Positions 1 through 38,369 of a DNA stretch of 64,000 nucleotides are shown in pieces. Each line of letters opens with the position of its first letter. Within the stretch, counting starts at the first letter, position 1. The notes under the pieces are model-generated. The model was not told the DNA's origin and did no database searches. It saw only the letters and a program-made list of their open reading frames with translations. Made by a program: the position numbers and the translations under genes. This DNA is from Cristatella mucedo (lineage: Eukaryota; Bryozoa; Phylactolaemata; Cristatellidae): assembly GCA_009760855.2 (NCBI GenBank), contig WPIO01000005.1, forward strand, positions 5,254,001-5,318,000, in the 5' to 3' direction.

Positions 1-524
1 ACGGACCTATGAGCCACTGATGCAGCAAACTATATCCTGATGTGGATTATTTACATTTTATAGAAAAAAAATAGTTGCTAAAGTATTGGGAGAACCATTT
101 TTCTGAAATAGCTGATAAATATATAGTCGTTTCAGTAAAACCACGAACAGACACTGTTACAGGGTGAATTATCCCATAAAAAAGCTAGTACTTCAGCAAA
201 TAGCCAAAGTAATTTATAATGTAAACCTGATTCAATAATGCTGAGCAGCTGGTACCAGAAATATTCGTTGTTTGTGGTCGTAGAAGTATATGGTGATAGA
301 ATAATATTTACATCAAAGGTCTTGCCTTGGCTGGCTTACACGAAGAACTGGCGATTAGCAAGACAGAAAGCCGACTTCAAAGAGATATAAAGTCTTACAA
401 TTACGTTTAAGTGCTGTCCTGGTAAAGGTGCTCACCTTTAGCGATCAGAGTCGTAATCTTACTGTAGGCCTAATCCTACTGCAAACCTTCTGTAAGCAAC
501 TTCAGGCTCTCTAAATTCTTACAA

Positions 525-1135
525 CTGCTAATAATAATAACAGTAATAGTAATAGAACATGTGCATCGTGCTCCATTAGAACTAAATCTCTTTCGATGCA
601 ATCTGAGTAATATTGAGTGAAAGCATGTCTAAATTGGTTAGTAATAATAGCAGAAGCACGCATAATCATATAAAGGGCAATTCAAACGGAAGGAGCTAAT
701 GAGAAACAGGCAGGTTTTAGCTTCTTTTTACATGTCGTCAAGAGAGGTGTATGTCATGACGACAGTTGATAGTGAGTTGCAAGACTTGGGGAAATGATGG
801 GAACCTAAGACGCGAAGGACTCTAATGGATTTGCGATTGTTTAGTGGCATAGCTAACTGAATTGAACAAGAAGGTGGGATGATCCAAAGACTGATTAGGA
901 ATTATTTCGGATTGGTAGGCCCGAGCAAGAAAATAGAGGGGCATAAAAGTGAGTTAACTAACTTGAAATCAATGTGCTGCTTGATGGGGAGCCAGTGCAG
1001 GGAGGTAAGAAGCGGTGCACTGTTGCCGGGAAGATTTGCGTGTAGGAGTCAACAGAAGTCTAGCCGGGATGTCACATATGCATAGACCAGCATGGTTGAG
1101 GTATCCATCTGAGGAGGCCCAAATTTTTATATCTT
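525..1135 (-). mobile_element. LINE family 1, 5'-truncated copy
   Basis: Decayed 3' part of a CR1/L2/jockey-type LINE. The minus strand ends in GCATCGAAAGAGATTTAGTT...GTTATTATTATTA, the family's 3' hairpin plus ATT tail. Upstream the translated frame keeps the end-of-RT segment (HWLPIKQ-like) with stops. It lies in a cadherin intron. Confidence 0.7.
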
Positions 1136-1438
1136 ACCAAAACTGAAAAAGCTACTTGCTAGATAAATGCAGCCACGGCTTCCTGTTGGCAAGCGATTGT
1201 ATTCATAAACTGTGGCAAAAATAAGACAAGGAAACTATTACTCTAAGACCTCTGGCACTCAGCCAGTCAGTAGTTTAATGTTATTCGGCTCATTTGAAAG
1301 ACTGCCTTTCGGTGTGCTAGGTTAGGAAAATATGCTTCTGGCACCACATCTCTTACTTGTTGTCATGCACATTCAAGGTCATGCTTTTCACTTGCCTAAA
1401 AAAGTTCCTGGTCCCAGGTAATGGGTCAGCAATCGTAC

Positions 1439-26460
<25,022 letters not shown>

Positions 26461-27529
26461 CTGAAGGAATCAAACCAGAATCAGCGCATTAAGTGAGTCT
26501 CTGGCTGTTGCACAATTTAAGAGGCAAGATCTGCACATGATAAGCCTGCAATATCCGGTGGCAGCAAGCCCATAGATCTTATTCTTATAGACCTTATTCT
26601 TTTCCTTTGATTCATCCTGTGCTGGATGAATGGATGCGAAACAATTCATGCCAGAGAAGTCATATCCTTTCACGGATGCGTATTACTAATGACAGTGAAA
26701 TACTTTTAGTACAGGCTTGGGATTTGGCATGACAGTCTGACCCATAGATGGATCAGACTGTCTCGTGTAGTTAGCAAAAGTTAGTGAATGCTACGTTACA
26801 TGCGATCATCCTCGTACACCGTTGAACAAGGGCTGGTGACAATTACGGCTTTAGCTACCCACAGCTAAAACTTGAAAGCAGCAATCGGTGCCCACCGATG
26901 ATGATTTTGTGATTAGCACTCCACATTTTGCAAGAAAATTGTTGCATTAGAACCACGTGGCAGTCGGATCACATTGGATAGAGAAATGCTATTCTCCTTG
27001 AACTTCAGCATCACTAAGGCAAGGTAAAGCTGTAGTCCCACAGAAATTCCATATGAAGCACCCACAAAATTCCCTAATGGCAAAGAAACTACAGGCCAAA
27101 CTATGTAGCTTTCGGTGATGCACCTTTTCCTTTGCACAGAGTTTGCAGTGAGATAAGCTTAACAGAGCACTTGGGAAATAACGATGCAACATGGATGAAG
27201 GAATAGGCTGTTGGAAATATAAGGAATACATTATTTATTAGAAAAGTGGAAATTATTATTTTTTATTCAAAATTCTTCTTCAAAATTGGTTTCTCTGTAG
27301 TTTTCGTGCATTTGCACTAGCTCCATGCTTCATGCGTCTAGTAAATACTAAAAAACAAAATTCCTGTTTACATAGTATGTTATTCATGAACCTTATGCCT
27401 GCCTACTTTGAATAACCATTTTAATTAGCAACGGCACAATAATTGTCAGGGCTTGCCATCTACAACTGACACCATGCCACCGTGCCGGTCACTGTAGCCA
27501 CTTTTTTTAATCTAACTGTTTACCTATAC

Positions 27530-27930
27530 CTCGTACACACCACAAATCCTTTGGAGACTTTGCTTTTAGTTTGTATGCTGCCAAAGCCTGGAACTCACTC
27601 CCGACTTGCGTCACGACATCTCCTGACTTGTCCACATTCAAAGAGAAACCACAACGCATCTATTTATCACAGCATTTAGTGGGTCCCTGTGATTCGTCCT
27701 TTACGTGCTTATGCATTCTGACATTGTGCATACTGCCACTAACCGTACTCGCATGCTGAACCTGTGCATGTCACCCCTAACCATGTTATTCTTGTTGTTT
27801 ATTGAACATGCTACCACTAACCTTTCAATCGTGCTTCCTTTGCAGCAAATTCAAAGTGCCTAGAAAGAGATTGAGTTCTCTGCGGGTTCTAAATCAAATG
27901 TATTATTATTATTATTATTATTATTACTGT
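27530..27930 (+). mobile_element. LINE family 1, 3' fragment
   Basis: Coding end ([13 protein letters not shown]) at 27571-27660, full 3' UTR, hairpin and (ATT)9 at about 27900-27927. Confidence 0.8.
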
Positions 27931-28364
27931 GAATAAGTTTAATTGAAAGTCCGATTGACAGTGTCATTAAGTGAAACTGGGGACGACAGCATTTCAGATA
28001 GAGATCTTCCACAGCATGCTTATGAAATAGAGTTAACATGACAGACAGATGTTTAAGTCAATGCAGTATAAGTCAATAAAATCACCACATTTGAATAGCA
28101 GACTGGAGCATGAATACAATAAAAGTGTTTTCAACGCTCGAACCCTTGCTGACATAGTGTGCTGATCGACAGCAGAGGCATAGGCAGCCACAACAGCCAT
28201 GCTAAAAAAGTCTACTAACTTGTCTCATTCGTTCCTATGTGCCTAGCAACAAGATATAGTCGCAGTTGGTGCAGTGCCATAGTCATGATTGGACGTTGGA
28301 AGACAAAAGATAACATCAGAATGCATGCATGGCAGACATGCACCTAGTTCCTGATGCCTTGCAC

Positions 28365-28490
28365 TGTGTGCACATACACGCATGCACGCGAGCGTACACA
28401 CACGAGTGTGTGAATACTGACGCACACATACACACACGTGCAAGCATAAATGTGCTTGCAAACACACATGCAGGAGTGCTTGTGAGCGAA
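28365..28490. repeat. CA-rich degenerate repeat
   Basis: Imperfect CACA/CGCA tract (cacacacgagtgtgtga, acacacatgcaggagtg); ORFs over it are compositional. Confidence 0.75.
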
Positions 28491-28737
28491 CATGTAAATT
28501 TATATTCTGTTTGGTCCAAAGCGAACCATGCAGAACCGAGTGCCACCATCTCTCCCCCAAACACGAGCTGAGACCATAACGTGCTTAGCTTGTGGCATGG
28601 CGCACCGATCAGCAATGAGCGCAGTGTGTTCTTATGCTACTCCAAATAACTCACATAACCCGGCCCGGGGTGGAGCTGCTAAGAAAGGCAGTAGATAAGT
28701 AGAACATTAAAAATGATTGCTGACTGCCCTCTCCCAC

Positions 28738-28842
28738 GGGTCATCATTCTGTGCATTAATCAATCTAATGAGAGTGGTGCTATCTGCCAAAGTCTGTCTG
28801 GTGTCCACCTCTAAGTAAAGCTGAAAGGCTGTCATCTTAAAG
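28738..28842 (-). CDS. Candidate exon upstream of the PCDH15-like EC1
   Basis: A 105-nt open stretch between acceptor gttgatagcag and a possible donor CC|gtggga. It encodes FKMTAFQLYLEVDTRQ and TTLIRLINAQNDD, resembling the last strand and NDNPP linker of a cadherin repeat. The exit phase does not match the EC1 exon at 26.4 kb, so another exon would be needed between them. Alternatively the ORF is fortuitous. Confidence 0.3.
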
Positions 28843-29847
28843 CTGCTATCAACAATGTCGGGTGCAGTATATCAGAGTGCCTGTAGCACTTAAGGTATTT
28901 CTTGACAACTGACACCTAAATGCAGGTGACAAGACCTAGATCAGCTCAACTTCAGCTTCTCCTTGGCTATGGTGCTGCTGAAGTTGCTGCTGAACCAGCT
29001 GGTGACCAAGCAAGACACGGTAAATCATCTCCTGTCAGACGGCTACTCAATGCAGCTACTGGAACCGAATAGCTATCAGATGACAGCTGTTTGGTGCCAA
29101 CAGCTACTCGGGATCTAGCAACTACTCCGAATTATGCACGGTCACACCATCGAGTAGTGGGCCTTACAGCTTGGTGGTAAAGTAAAGTACAACACTGGAG
29201 CATTCAGTCTGATTAACTGCGGATTTCCAATTTGTAACGTGCTGACATGAAGAGAATCAGCTACAAAACTGAACTATTGGGCTGTCATTGTGAAGGACAA
29301 ATTTCGAGAATCTGAAGGACACATTTCGAGAATGTACTAAAATAAGCGTGTCAATCGACTACTTTTTAGGATACCTTTTAACAGACAAATATGTTAGAAT
29401 GGGATCTAAATTTTTGACGATGTTCTCACAAAATTAAAAAATGATTACGTAAAGCATGGATAAGCCAGAACTAAGCCGGAAGTAACATATCTACAAATAA
29501 AATGCTGACCGATCTCTGCATCATAAAGGATTTGTGTCCCAACTCGTTGAACCGTGGTACATCGAGGTAAATGTTTGCAGCTTGCTGAGGTACATTCTTG
29601 TGACTTTTAAATAGCTTCATTTATAAAGTAGCTGTGTGCCTTTTACATTTCATGACTCGGCCATTACTGTACGGATCAACGTGAAATCTTAAATGTGAGT
29701 TCAGCTATGCTTGTATATCACTGCTATAGTTCGTTTCTTGATTTCGGTTGGATGAGGTTCGATACAACACGTCCAAGGTTGCAGAATACATAATTCAATG
29801 ACGTTAGATGGCATGCATAGCACACCTTATCCATCAGAAATAATGAT

Positions 29848-30545
29848 AATAAAACACTTGATATAGCGCCCTCAGAGAATTAAATCTCTTTCTAGCCACT
29901 TTACATTTGCTGCAAAGTAAGTACGATCGAATGGTTAGTGGTAGCATGCTGAATAAACAACAAGAATAACTTGGTTATGGGTGATATGCACAGGGTCAGC
30001 TTGTAAGCATGGTTAGTGGCAGCATACAACAGTGTCAGCACGCATAAGCACATAAAGGACGGATCACAGGAACCCACTAAATGCTGTGAGAAATAGACTC
30101 ATTTGTAACTTCTTTTCAAGCGCCTTTAAGTCAGGGATATCTTGACATCAGTTCGAAGTAATTTCCATGCTTTAGGAGCATACGAACTACAGGCACATTC
30201 TTCAAAGGATTTGAGGTTCGTAGGAAGTATAGGTAAACATTTAGGTTCCGAAAAGCGGGTGGTATGATGATGCTTAGCCTGGTGAGACAGAAGGCCTGAT
30301 AGGTAGGCTGGAGCCAAAAAATGAAAGTGACCCAAAAGTGAGTGACAAAACCTTGAAGTCGATGCGTTTCTTGACCGGGAGCCAGTGCAGGTCGGCGAGA
30401 AGTGTTTGAGATGTGGCAACTGCGCTGCTTACGACAGACAAGTCTAGATGCAGATACTTGCACTAGCTGGCTGTAAGTGCCTGATCTTAAATGAACTTCA
30501 GCAGTGATGTACAAGAAGAGCTGAAGTCGCATTAAAGTATTAACG
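29848..30545 (-). mobile_element. LINE family 1 copy within an inverted repeat
   Basis: The minus-strand 3' end is at 29848-29920. Coding remnants carry WKLLRTDVK-like and SRLVCRKQRSCHIS segments, with the RT C terminus to about 30540. It lies in the spacer of the 29.4-31.0 kb inverted repeat. Confidence 0.75.
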
Positions 30546-30774
30546 TTGATCCGTGCAGTAATGGCTTAGTTATGGAATATACAAAGCACAAAGATACAGT
30601 GGAAATGAAAAGTCAAGCATGTACTTCAGGGAGCTGCAAACATTTACCTCAATGTACAAAGGTTCAATAATTTGGCCTACAAGTCGCATACGGTGCAGAG
30701 ATCGGTAAATTTGTTATTTGCCCAGATGTTGCTTCTGGCTTACTTCCGTGTTCGACATAGTTATAATAATATAA

Positions 30775-30905
30775 AAAATAATGCACTTGATAAAGCGCCC
30801 TCAGAGAACTCAATCTCTTTCTAGGCGCTTTACATTTGCTGCAAAGTGAAATGCAATTGAATGGTAAGTAAAATCATGCTTGAAAAATAAACAAAATGAA
30901 TAATA
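30775..30905 (-). mobile_element. LINE family 1, 3' stub
   Basis: A nearly perfect 3' end (acttgataaagcgccctcag, agaactcaatctctttctag, gcgctttacatttgctgcaa) running into the 3' UTR and ending at caaacaaaatgaataat-like sequence. It interrupts the right arm of the inverted repeat. Confidence 0.75.
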
Positions 30906-31719
30906 GTTGGCACGTTTATTTTTTTAATGTTTTTTATGCAGGAGTCATCAAAATTTCAGATCCCACTTCTAACACATGTATTTTCTTAAGTTAGGCTAAA
31001 CAAAAAATGCTTGATTTTTAAACCAACTTCTCGTTATTTTCTTGACTTTTACCCTTAAGTACCTACCTACTTGGTAGCTCATCTCACCCTGACACTACAC
31101 ATACCTGCACCATGCCGTAGATGGTAAAACGTGGTACAACATGAATAATACAATGGTACATACACTACTGTTGACATCATTTATGTTAGCTCACCAGCCG
31201 ATTGTGCACGGTGAGCACCACTGCTGGGTATGAAAGAACTTATAACTGATAGATAGACCATATGTCAGAAAGTGCATAAACACGCACTTGCTGTGCAACA
31301 CCAAATACTAACCCTGTACTAAAAGCATTGCAGTTTTATTAGTAATAAGCATCCGTGAAAGGACAAGGCCTCTCTGGCATGACTGGTTGTTTCACAACCA
31401 TTCATCTAGCACAGGATGACTCAAAGGTAAAGAATAAGAGCCATCGGGTCCACACAAACTGACAGGTGACACGACTTCAGGATAGAGAAGTGTGACAGGG
31501 CTGACAGCCGCTAGCCGCAGCATCAGTTCCGGACACCGAACAGCCTTGGTTAAAAGGTGTCAGCCATACCTCCACAGCAGGCACGTCGAGTAGAGCCCAC
31601 ACTAAAATATTTGACAACTAATTTACTGATGAAGGTGATATGGTTCTTACGTGAAAGGATGTGTGGTGGTCATAGCAATGTCAAAGCTGCCGACCTCAGA
31701 GAAAGACCTATCATTGATA

Positions 31720-31888
31720 GGTCTGGGCCCTCTGGGTCTTACCCTACGGGTGAGGCGCTTGCACTTGACAACCCAAGTCGTGGGTTCGAGTACTACACAC
31801 AGCTCTTTATTGCCTTGTACAAAGGAGAGTGCTAGCTGCTAAGGCTCTTCTGCTGCTACAAAATTAAGCTGCTGAATCTGCTGGCATT
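31720..31888 (+). mobile_element. SINE-B copy
   Basis: ggtgaggcgcttgcacttga, cccaagtcgtgggttcgagt (A/B-box head), gctgctaaggctcttctgct, taagctgctgaatctgctgg. Confidence 0.7.
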
Positions 31889-32384
31889 TACTTTTTTGCT
31901 TTAGGTAACCAGGTTGTCAGTAACTAGCCTCTTCTGAATTTTGCACGGTGCTTGCATTGCATAACCACTGAAAAAACCACGGTAGCAAGCCTCCAGTTGC
32001 CATTCATGTTTAATTGATATGGTTGCAAGATGCACTTAATAAAACCTCTTAAAAAAGCAATGGTTCTGAAACTTATAAAAATTAAACCCCTTATCAGTTT
32101 AGACGATGGATCTTACCAGCCACATTGTAAGAGGGTCATGCTGGCACCTGCTGTACGAGTAATGCTAGCTTGAGATTTCTGACTTGAATTAAGTGCTTAT
32201 CAGGAAGCCACAATATGCAGCAGTAATGTACAGTATTGCTAAAATGACTGCAGTTTGGGATAGTATGCCCAATTTTAAGGGTCATCACTGCCGTGCTGCT
32301 TGGCTTACAACAAATATAGAGCAGCCTCTTGGCGGTCAATTTAGGCATACCAATGAGTATTAGTTCAGTATTATCTGATTCGGC

Positions 32385-32485
32385 CCTGGGGTAAGGTAGG
32401 CCGACCTTAGATGACCGAGGTCGTGTGCTCGAGCTCGGTGGCATACTTGAAGCACCTGGATGAGATTAAGCTCTCTTAGAGGACT
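32385..32485 (+). mobile_element. SINE-A, degenerate
   Basis: ggggtaaggtaggccgacct, gaggtcgtgtgctcgagctc, gcacctggatgagattaagc, tctcttagaggac. Confidence 0.55.
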
Positions 32486-33264
32486 TGAGAGTGAATCATT
32501 TAGGTTCATGCACCAGAAGCAAGTTTGGAATGACTTAAATTCAAGAGCTTTGTCCGAAAGATGCAGAGATGCATTCAAGAGATGAGTCATTAATGAGAGA
32601 CTCAGTATCTATCTCAGGAACTGAGTATCGACCAACATAGAATCAAATCTACCCCAACCCCAATAATAATACGTCTAGTACCCTACGAGAACAAAATCTC
32701 CATCCATGTACTTTGCCACTCACTGCAGAAGAAGTAATAACCAAGGTTTAATGACACGCATGATATCCTACGCTGTTGACAAGCATGCAAAGCTTACAAG
32801 AAGGCACTTGGAGCTACTGGTATATATGACGCCTGGTTAGCCACCTGTACTGAATCATGCTCGGGTAAGCACGCAAAGCACAAATAAAAAAGAGAAGCTA
32901 GTTTGGGCGCCGAGAGAGCTATATGGAACAAAAGCATCTTTAGTTGAGATAAAAATAACCAAAGCTAATTCAGGTAAACATCTGTTTCCGTAAATGTACT
33001 CTAGTACTGATAAAGTGCAAAATACTGCAATGCAATACTTCCGTGAACATATCGTACAGTGCTGTTGCTGTCTTGCCGAAATTAGTAGTGCACAAGGAGA
33101 ACAGGAATGGCCTCATGGGATAAGCAGGGGTAAGCTAGCATTAGTACACAGCTGCACGGACATTGGCTACCTTACAGTACACTGTGTTAACATATCTGGG
33201 GTGCATTCTACACTGAGTCTATGCAAGGCCGGACCAAAATAAGAAATGGGAGGTCCTCATATCA

Positions 33265-33520
33265 TGCATGTAAAGTGTTTCTGTCTGTAATGCCAAATTC
33301 ATAAGAACTAAGTGGGTGCTACTTTGGAGAGTTTCCTATACTGCACTCGAAGCCTAAGCTTCTTGCGGTTAACTGACAGTAGCCAACAGACTATCTCACG
33401 AACCAGAGAGAAAGTGAGATCATAACTGAGTCAGAGGCAGTCGATGAATACGGCAGCATGAAACTAGCAGCTAAGGACGGCAAAAGGGGTGTGCCACAGT
33501 CGGCAGAAAGAGGCAGTGTG
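33265..33520 (-). mobile_element. LINE family 2, decayed 3' fragment
   Basis: tctgtctgtaatgccaaatt, gagtttcctatactgcactc and gccaacagactatctcacga correspond to the family 2 3' UTR; worn. Confidence 0.6.
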
Positions 33521-34577
33521 GTTTGATGAAATGGCGTACATGCGACAGCACACACACACCTTAGCTCGGGCTTCAGCAGACGTAAATTCTGAGGAGGCTT
33601 GCAGGCAGCGCCACAACCTGCCACCTGCTCTCTCCTGCATCCATGTTTCCACTGGCCTGCCCAACCACCTCACCCACGCTTTCATGCTCAAGGCTGGCTA
33701 TGCGGCGACGTCAAGGGCGAGCCGGGCACATAAAGGGCAGGCCGACAGACCTGCAACTTGCCACCAGGCCACACAACGTCAAAGGCCAGCGCTCGTGCAG
33801 TGGCTTACCACCATCACACTATTAGACCACAGAAAGGATGTCCTTTCGCCTAGCAGAGGCTGGTGATCCTCGTAGCCATTCAAGACAGAAAGCTTAACCT
33901 TTAGCCCTGCTGTTAACCTACATTGTTGTTCTCACCTACCTTAGCATTTGAACACACAGAAAAATATCGAAGACGAGCCAATTGCCTAGCAGCCACGTGA
34001 ATACATACAAATGATTGCAGTTGATGTGCTTAAAGATTGTTTTTTTTTCATTAATGCCTGACAAAAAATGGGAACAGGCAAATCTGACAAGACAATCAGA
34101 AAGTAAAGTCAACCCTTGATTATTTGACTTCACTGCACACTAAGCCCCTTGACAGCTACATTGTTATCAGATCACGGTCGCTAGGATGGCCTAATGATTA
34201 AAGGGAGTCGCTTTCCGTGTTCTTTGCCTCCTATAACCGTCGACGACAGTTAGTACTGAAGGTAGAAAGGGCAGTATGCAGAAGAACCATCATCCCTGTT
34301 TGACTGGTGCTAAACGCCCCAGATGAAAGTCGAAGCACTCGAAGCTGGTCTTGTCTGGTCTGGCTTGTCGTCCTCGAGTATTGAGCCTCCGGGGCCAATC
34401 GCGGTGATGAGTCACACTAGTTCTCCTTCTTCGACCGGCTTTGCAGTTTTTCGTGGAAGCGTTTGGTTGTAATGCCGCAGGTTTGCACCATAGCACTTGT
34501 CAAGTGATCTGGCGACCTAGCAGGCATGCGATGCTTTATAAACTTCTCGCTTCCATTCTTGCTTTATGCAGTGCTAC

Positions 34578-34578
<1 letters not shown>

Positions 34579-34638
<60 letters not shown>

Positions 34639-34650
34639 TGTGTGTGTGTG
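34579..34650. repeat. (GT)n microsatellite
   Basis: About 72 bp of GT with one GAGT break, abutting a LINE family 2 3' end. Confidence 0.97.
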
Positions 34651-34775
34651 TATCTCCGTCAGTAACTCCACAAAGTCATAAAGACCATGTGGGTGTTACG
34701 CAGGAGAGTTTTGTATAGCGCACTCACAGCCTAAGCGGCTTTCGGTACGCATTCGGTAGCCAACAGCAATGTGTT
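34651..34775 (-). mobile_element. LINE family 2, 3' stub next to a GT repeat
   Basis: tatctccgtcagtaactcca, caaagtcataaagaccatgt, gggtgttacgcaggagagtt; the hairpin end abuts the (GT)n at 34579-34650. Confidence 0.7.
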
Positions 34776-37068
34776 AAATCTGCCTCCTTGAAATGCGCAT
34801 CGACATACATCGCAAAAGAGGTGTGTCTTTTGGTGGGCTTCGCAGCCGTGCGTGATGCTGATCCGTGTTTGCATTCGGGTATGTTTGCATATGTACGTGC
34901 ATGTGTGCGCTCGGGTGCACGAGAGCAACTTTTTCATTCTTCATTTCATTTCAACTCCTGTAAGGCCACGGAGACAAAGTAGGTGCTTGGCCGGAAAGTT
35001 CCCTATAGCACAATATAAGCAGGCACGCCTTTCTGTGTGCATGCGGTCTCTTTCAAGAGTAAAATGGTAGCACACTGCAGTTAAACTCTGGATTGCTCGT
35101 GAATTTGACTTGTCCCTGTGCATGTTGCTCACCAGTTTAGTCGCAGAGATTTACTTGGGAAAGACCTGTGGTAATTGGATTCCTTCGAACTTTAGAAAGG
35201 ATGTCACTGCAGGATATTGAAGCAGGGTAAACATACACTAATGAATTCTGGTTCATCGGACAACCCCAGATCGGCTAGCATGCCTGCTGAGGCATTATAG
35301 CCAGCCTGCAACCTGCTGCCACCACCGCCCACCAACCGATTTCATCACGAATTCGAGCACCATGCGACAGAAGAGATTTTAGTAAATCTTGTGAGCAACA
35401 CTGCACACACTACTTTTGCCACTGGATTGGCACTCGGTTCGTCATGCAGCACCGAGGCAGCTTTCGAGTGGCCTCTGCCAGCAGACTGTGGGAGACCTTA
35501 AGCCTGCTACACCAAGCCCTAGTTCTGAGCCAAACCCCGGCAGATCGAGGACCGGAATCTCTCATCCAGGCGTCCTCCTCCACCGGACCACAGTATGGAG
35601 GACAGTAGGTACAAGTGATAGGCATGCTGCATACAGCCTCTGGGTGCCTTTCACTGGCTGAGTCATCTCAAGCATACCTTCCCGGGGCCAGGCAGCTCCA
35701 CAGATGGCACACCAAGCAGGACAAATAATGGTAATGAGCCTTTGCCGAGCAGGCAGAAGGCAGCAAGATCGACGGTTGCCACCATATTTAGCCGGGACGC
35801 TCGGCAATACAACGGCACGGATGGACTCGGGCCTGTTAAACCAGGAGCCCATCATCGGAAATTACACGACACAACCACCTGTGCCATGGGGAGCAAAATC
35901 ATGATGACCCCGACCACCCCTTGGTATATTCTAGCAGAAATATTATCATAGCTATGCTCACCTTGGACTTACATGCGGCGATAGGTATCCTTAAGAAATG
36001 AATGAACTTTTGGTAACTAGTGCTCACGAGCCAGTCCAGACTGACCTACTGGACACAGGCAGCGATCCAGATTGGCAGAACAAAATCCGGAGCCTTATGT
36101 GAATGCACTTAACAGCTAATCTGGAGATCCGGGTCCGGGAAATGTGGCTCAAAAAAGTTCATACAATGAGAAAAATGAATACAGTCTCACAGAAGCGACA
36201 GGTGAATAGTCTATTTTAGGCTTGCCTAGTTTGGTTGCACGGCTAGCTTATAACTTTCCGGAAACCAGTCATCCCTAAAACAGATCAAAATGGCAGGTCG
36301 ATGCTTTAAAAACTCCTGGTTGCTTTACATATGTTCTAACGAATGAAATATTCTGATTTTAATCAATGATGCTATGTTTCCAACCTTGGTGAAAAAGTGG
36401 ACGACTTGTATTGTTCGTCCTTAAGTCAATTTGTCTCCTTTGTCAGCTAAGTATTTTCACAGAGGCTATGCAGGCTAAGAATCTGGAGCGGTTCTATATT
36501 GCCCTCTTTATTAAGAACATGCAAACAGGCAGTCCTCAAGTAGGCTAGAGAATTTTTGCAGACTTCGTCTAGACAAGAATGAGCCCAGAGGAACCCGGGA
36601 TCATTCAGCCGGCCATCCACATATTGTGCATTTACGAGAAGTTAGGTTTCTGCGTCAATTTGGAACTATGCCAGCATGAAGAACTTGCCTGCATTCACTG
36701 CTTCTTGGATCTGCACGTTCAGTTCGGCACCGTTAAGAGGAGTGCAACCTAGAAAAGAATCGGCGATTGAAAGTAGCGCCATGGATCAGTCTCACCTCTA
36801 CAATAAGACAGATGAGCAGGCAAGTCAGACAGCTCAAGCCACATGGGTGAGTACCTCCACGACATCATAGCTCCAATTAATGGGGAAAATATCGGTCCGT
36901 GTCCTGGAGTTTTTTTTACAGTCCATTCACACCATTGGCTATTTAGAGCCTATTCTGCCAGTTGACTTGTAATAGTACATTGTTAGTTTGCTGGCACATC
37001 GTTAGTTCTCTCTTTTTCTTTATTTCTCGTTCTCTCCCCTCTAACTAGCTTCTCTTTCCCCAACCTCA

Positions 37069-37440
<372 letters not shown>

Positions 37441-38369
37441 CCACTCCTTTTACTTCTCCTATCCACCGCCGCTCTAGCTGGTCTTCTTTGTGTATCACTT
37501 TCACTTTCAGCCTCAACCATTGCTGCCCAGTGCAAAAACACGGCGAGGCAGAGAGCTACACGGGAGTGGGAAATGCACGAGCCGAAACGCGACTATTAGA
37601 ACCGGCTACTCACCTGGCTGACCAGAGATAATTGAGAACGAATATATGCATAACGTTCCTATGTGTAGGCTGAACCGGTGGTGATGCAGCATGGTCAAAT
37701 CATGTGCAAATGAAAGCTGGACTCTCGAAAAAACCGTCGCTTGACCTTCTCTCAGCGGCTGAAAGCAGGCAGCACTACCGTAACTTACGCCGGCGTTGCC
37801 ACTATTGCACTTCTGAGGCTTTAGCCGCGCAGTATTCAGATACGCCGGGTGTCATCCATTTGTCACTTGTCTCCATGGAGAGTTGACAACCTTAAGAGGC
37901 CCGAGTGTCACTGGCAATTAGTAATGCCCAGCCCACTCTGGCCGAACAAAGGAGCCTATCTGTGACCAACAATTTGTCATTGAGAAGCAGTTGACAAATT
38001 TCCAGTTCCAGCAGATCCCAAGCAAAAATTGGATCGTCCATGCACATGCCTAAGAGCCAGCTCACCACCTGCTTGCTCAGCTCAGCAGCAGCTGCTTCGG
38101 TACGACAGCCAGCTTGAGCTGCCCTGAGTTTCCCTTAAGTAGGGCTACGGCACAGCCCTTGGAGTGGACCTACCCACATCAGCTGCCGATTACGAACGAC
38201 GATGTATCAAACTCTGTTGAACTTGGAAGCATGTGCAAGCAGTGCAACGATTGCAGCAGCAGAGCATGCTAAGGGGAAGTAACTGCTAAACATGCCTCGA
38301 CCATGCCCTGTGCCCATCGTGGATTGTTTGGTCGGCCTAAGTTGCTGAATGGTCGGCTTTCATCTGAGG

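Larger units (their letters stand above)
26500..28700. other. No firm gene; expected 5' end of the PCDH15-like gene
   Basis: Contains a LINE 1 3' fragment (27.5-27.9 kb) and a CA-rich tract. A 74-codon minus frame at 26913-27137 (ending NATIFLQNVEC) has no splice support. A signal-peptide exon could not be picked out. Confidence 0.5.
29360..30990. repeat. Imperfect long inverted repeat
   Basis: The left arm (about 29360-29640) reappears reversed in the right arm (about 30590-30770, then 30940-30990 after a LINE stub). Matching landmarks on opposite strands: gctgcaaacatttacctc, tgcagagatcggt, and cagatcccacttctaaca / tagatcccattctaacat. The spacer holds a LINE family 1 copy. Confidence 0.6.
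31000..36900. other. No recognised gene; repeat debris and a GC-richer patch
   Basis: Holds SINE-B (31.7 kb), a worn SINE-A (32.4 kb), LINE family 2 fragments, a GT repeat and a GC-richer tract at 33.5-33.9 and 35.3-35.9 kb with overlapping short frames on both strands. A frame near 36.0 kb reads DLLDTGSDPDW, which recalls an aspartic-protease DTGS motif, but nothing else of a retroelement was found around it. Confidence 0.5.

Noticed and set aside
55-102. Possible extra cadherin exon KNGSPNT...
   Set aside because: Counting the poly-T run puts a TAA in frame before the donor.
33489-33866. 125-codon plus ORF
   Set aside because: Compositional (CAC/CCA-rich) and partly over a LINE family 2 remnant; no domain seen.
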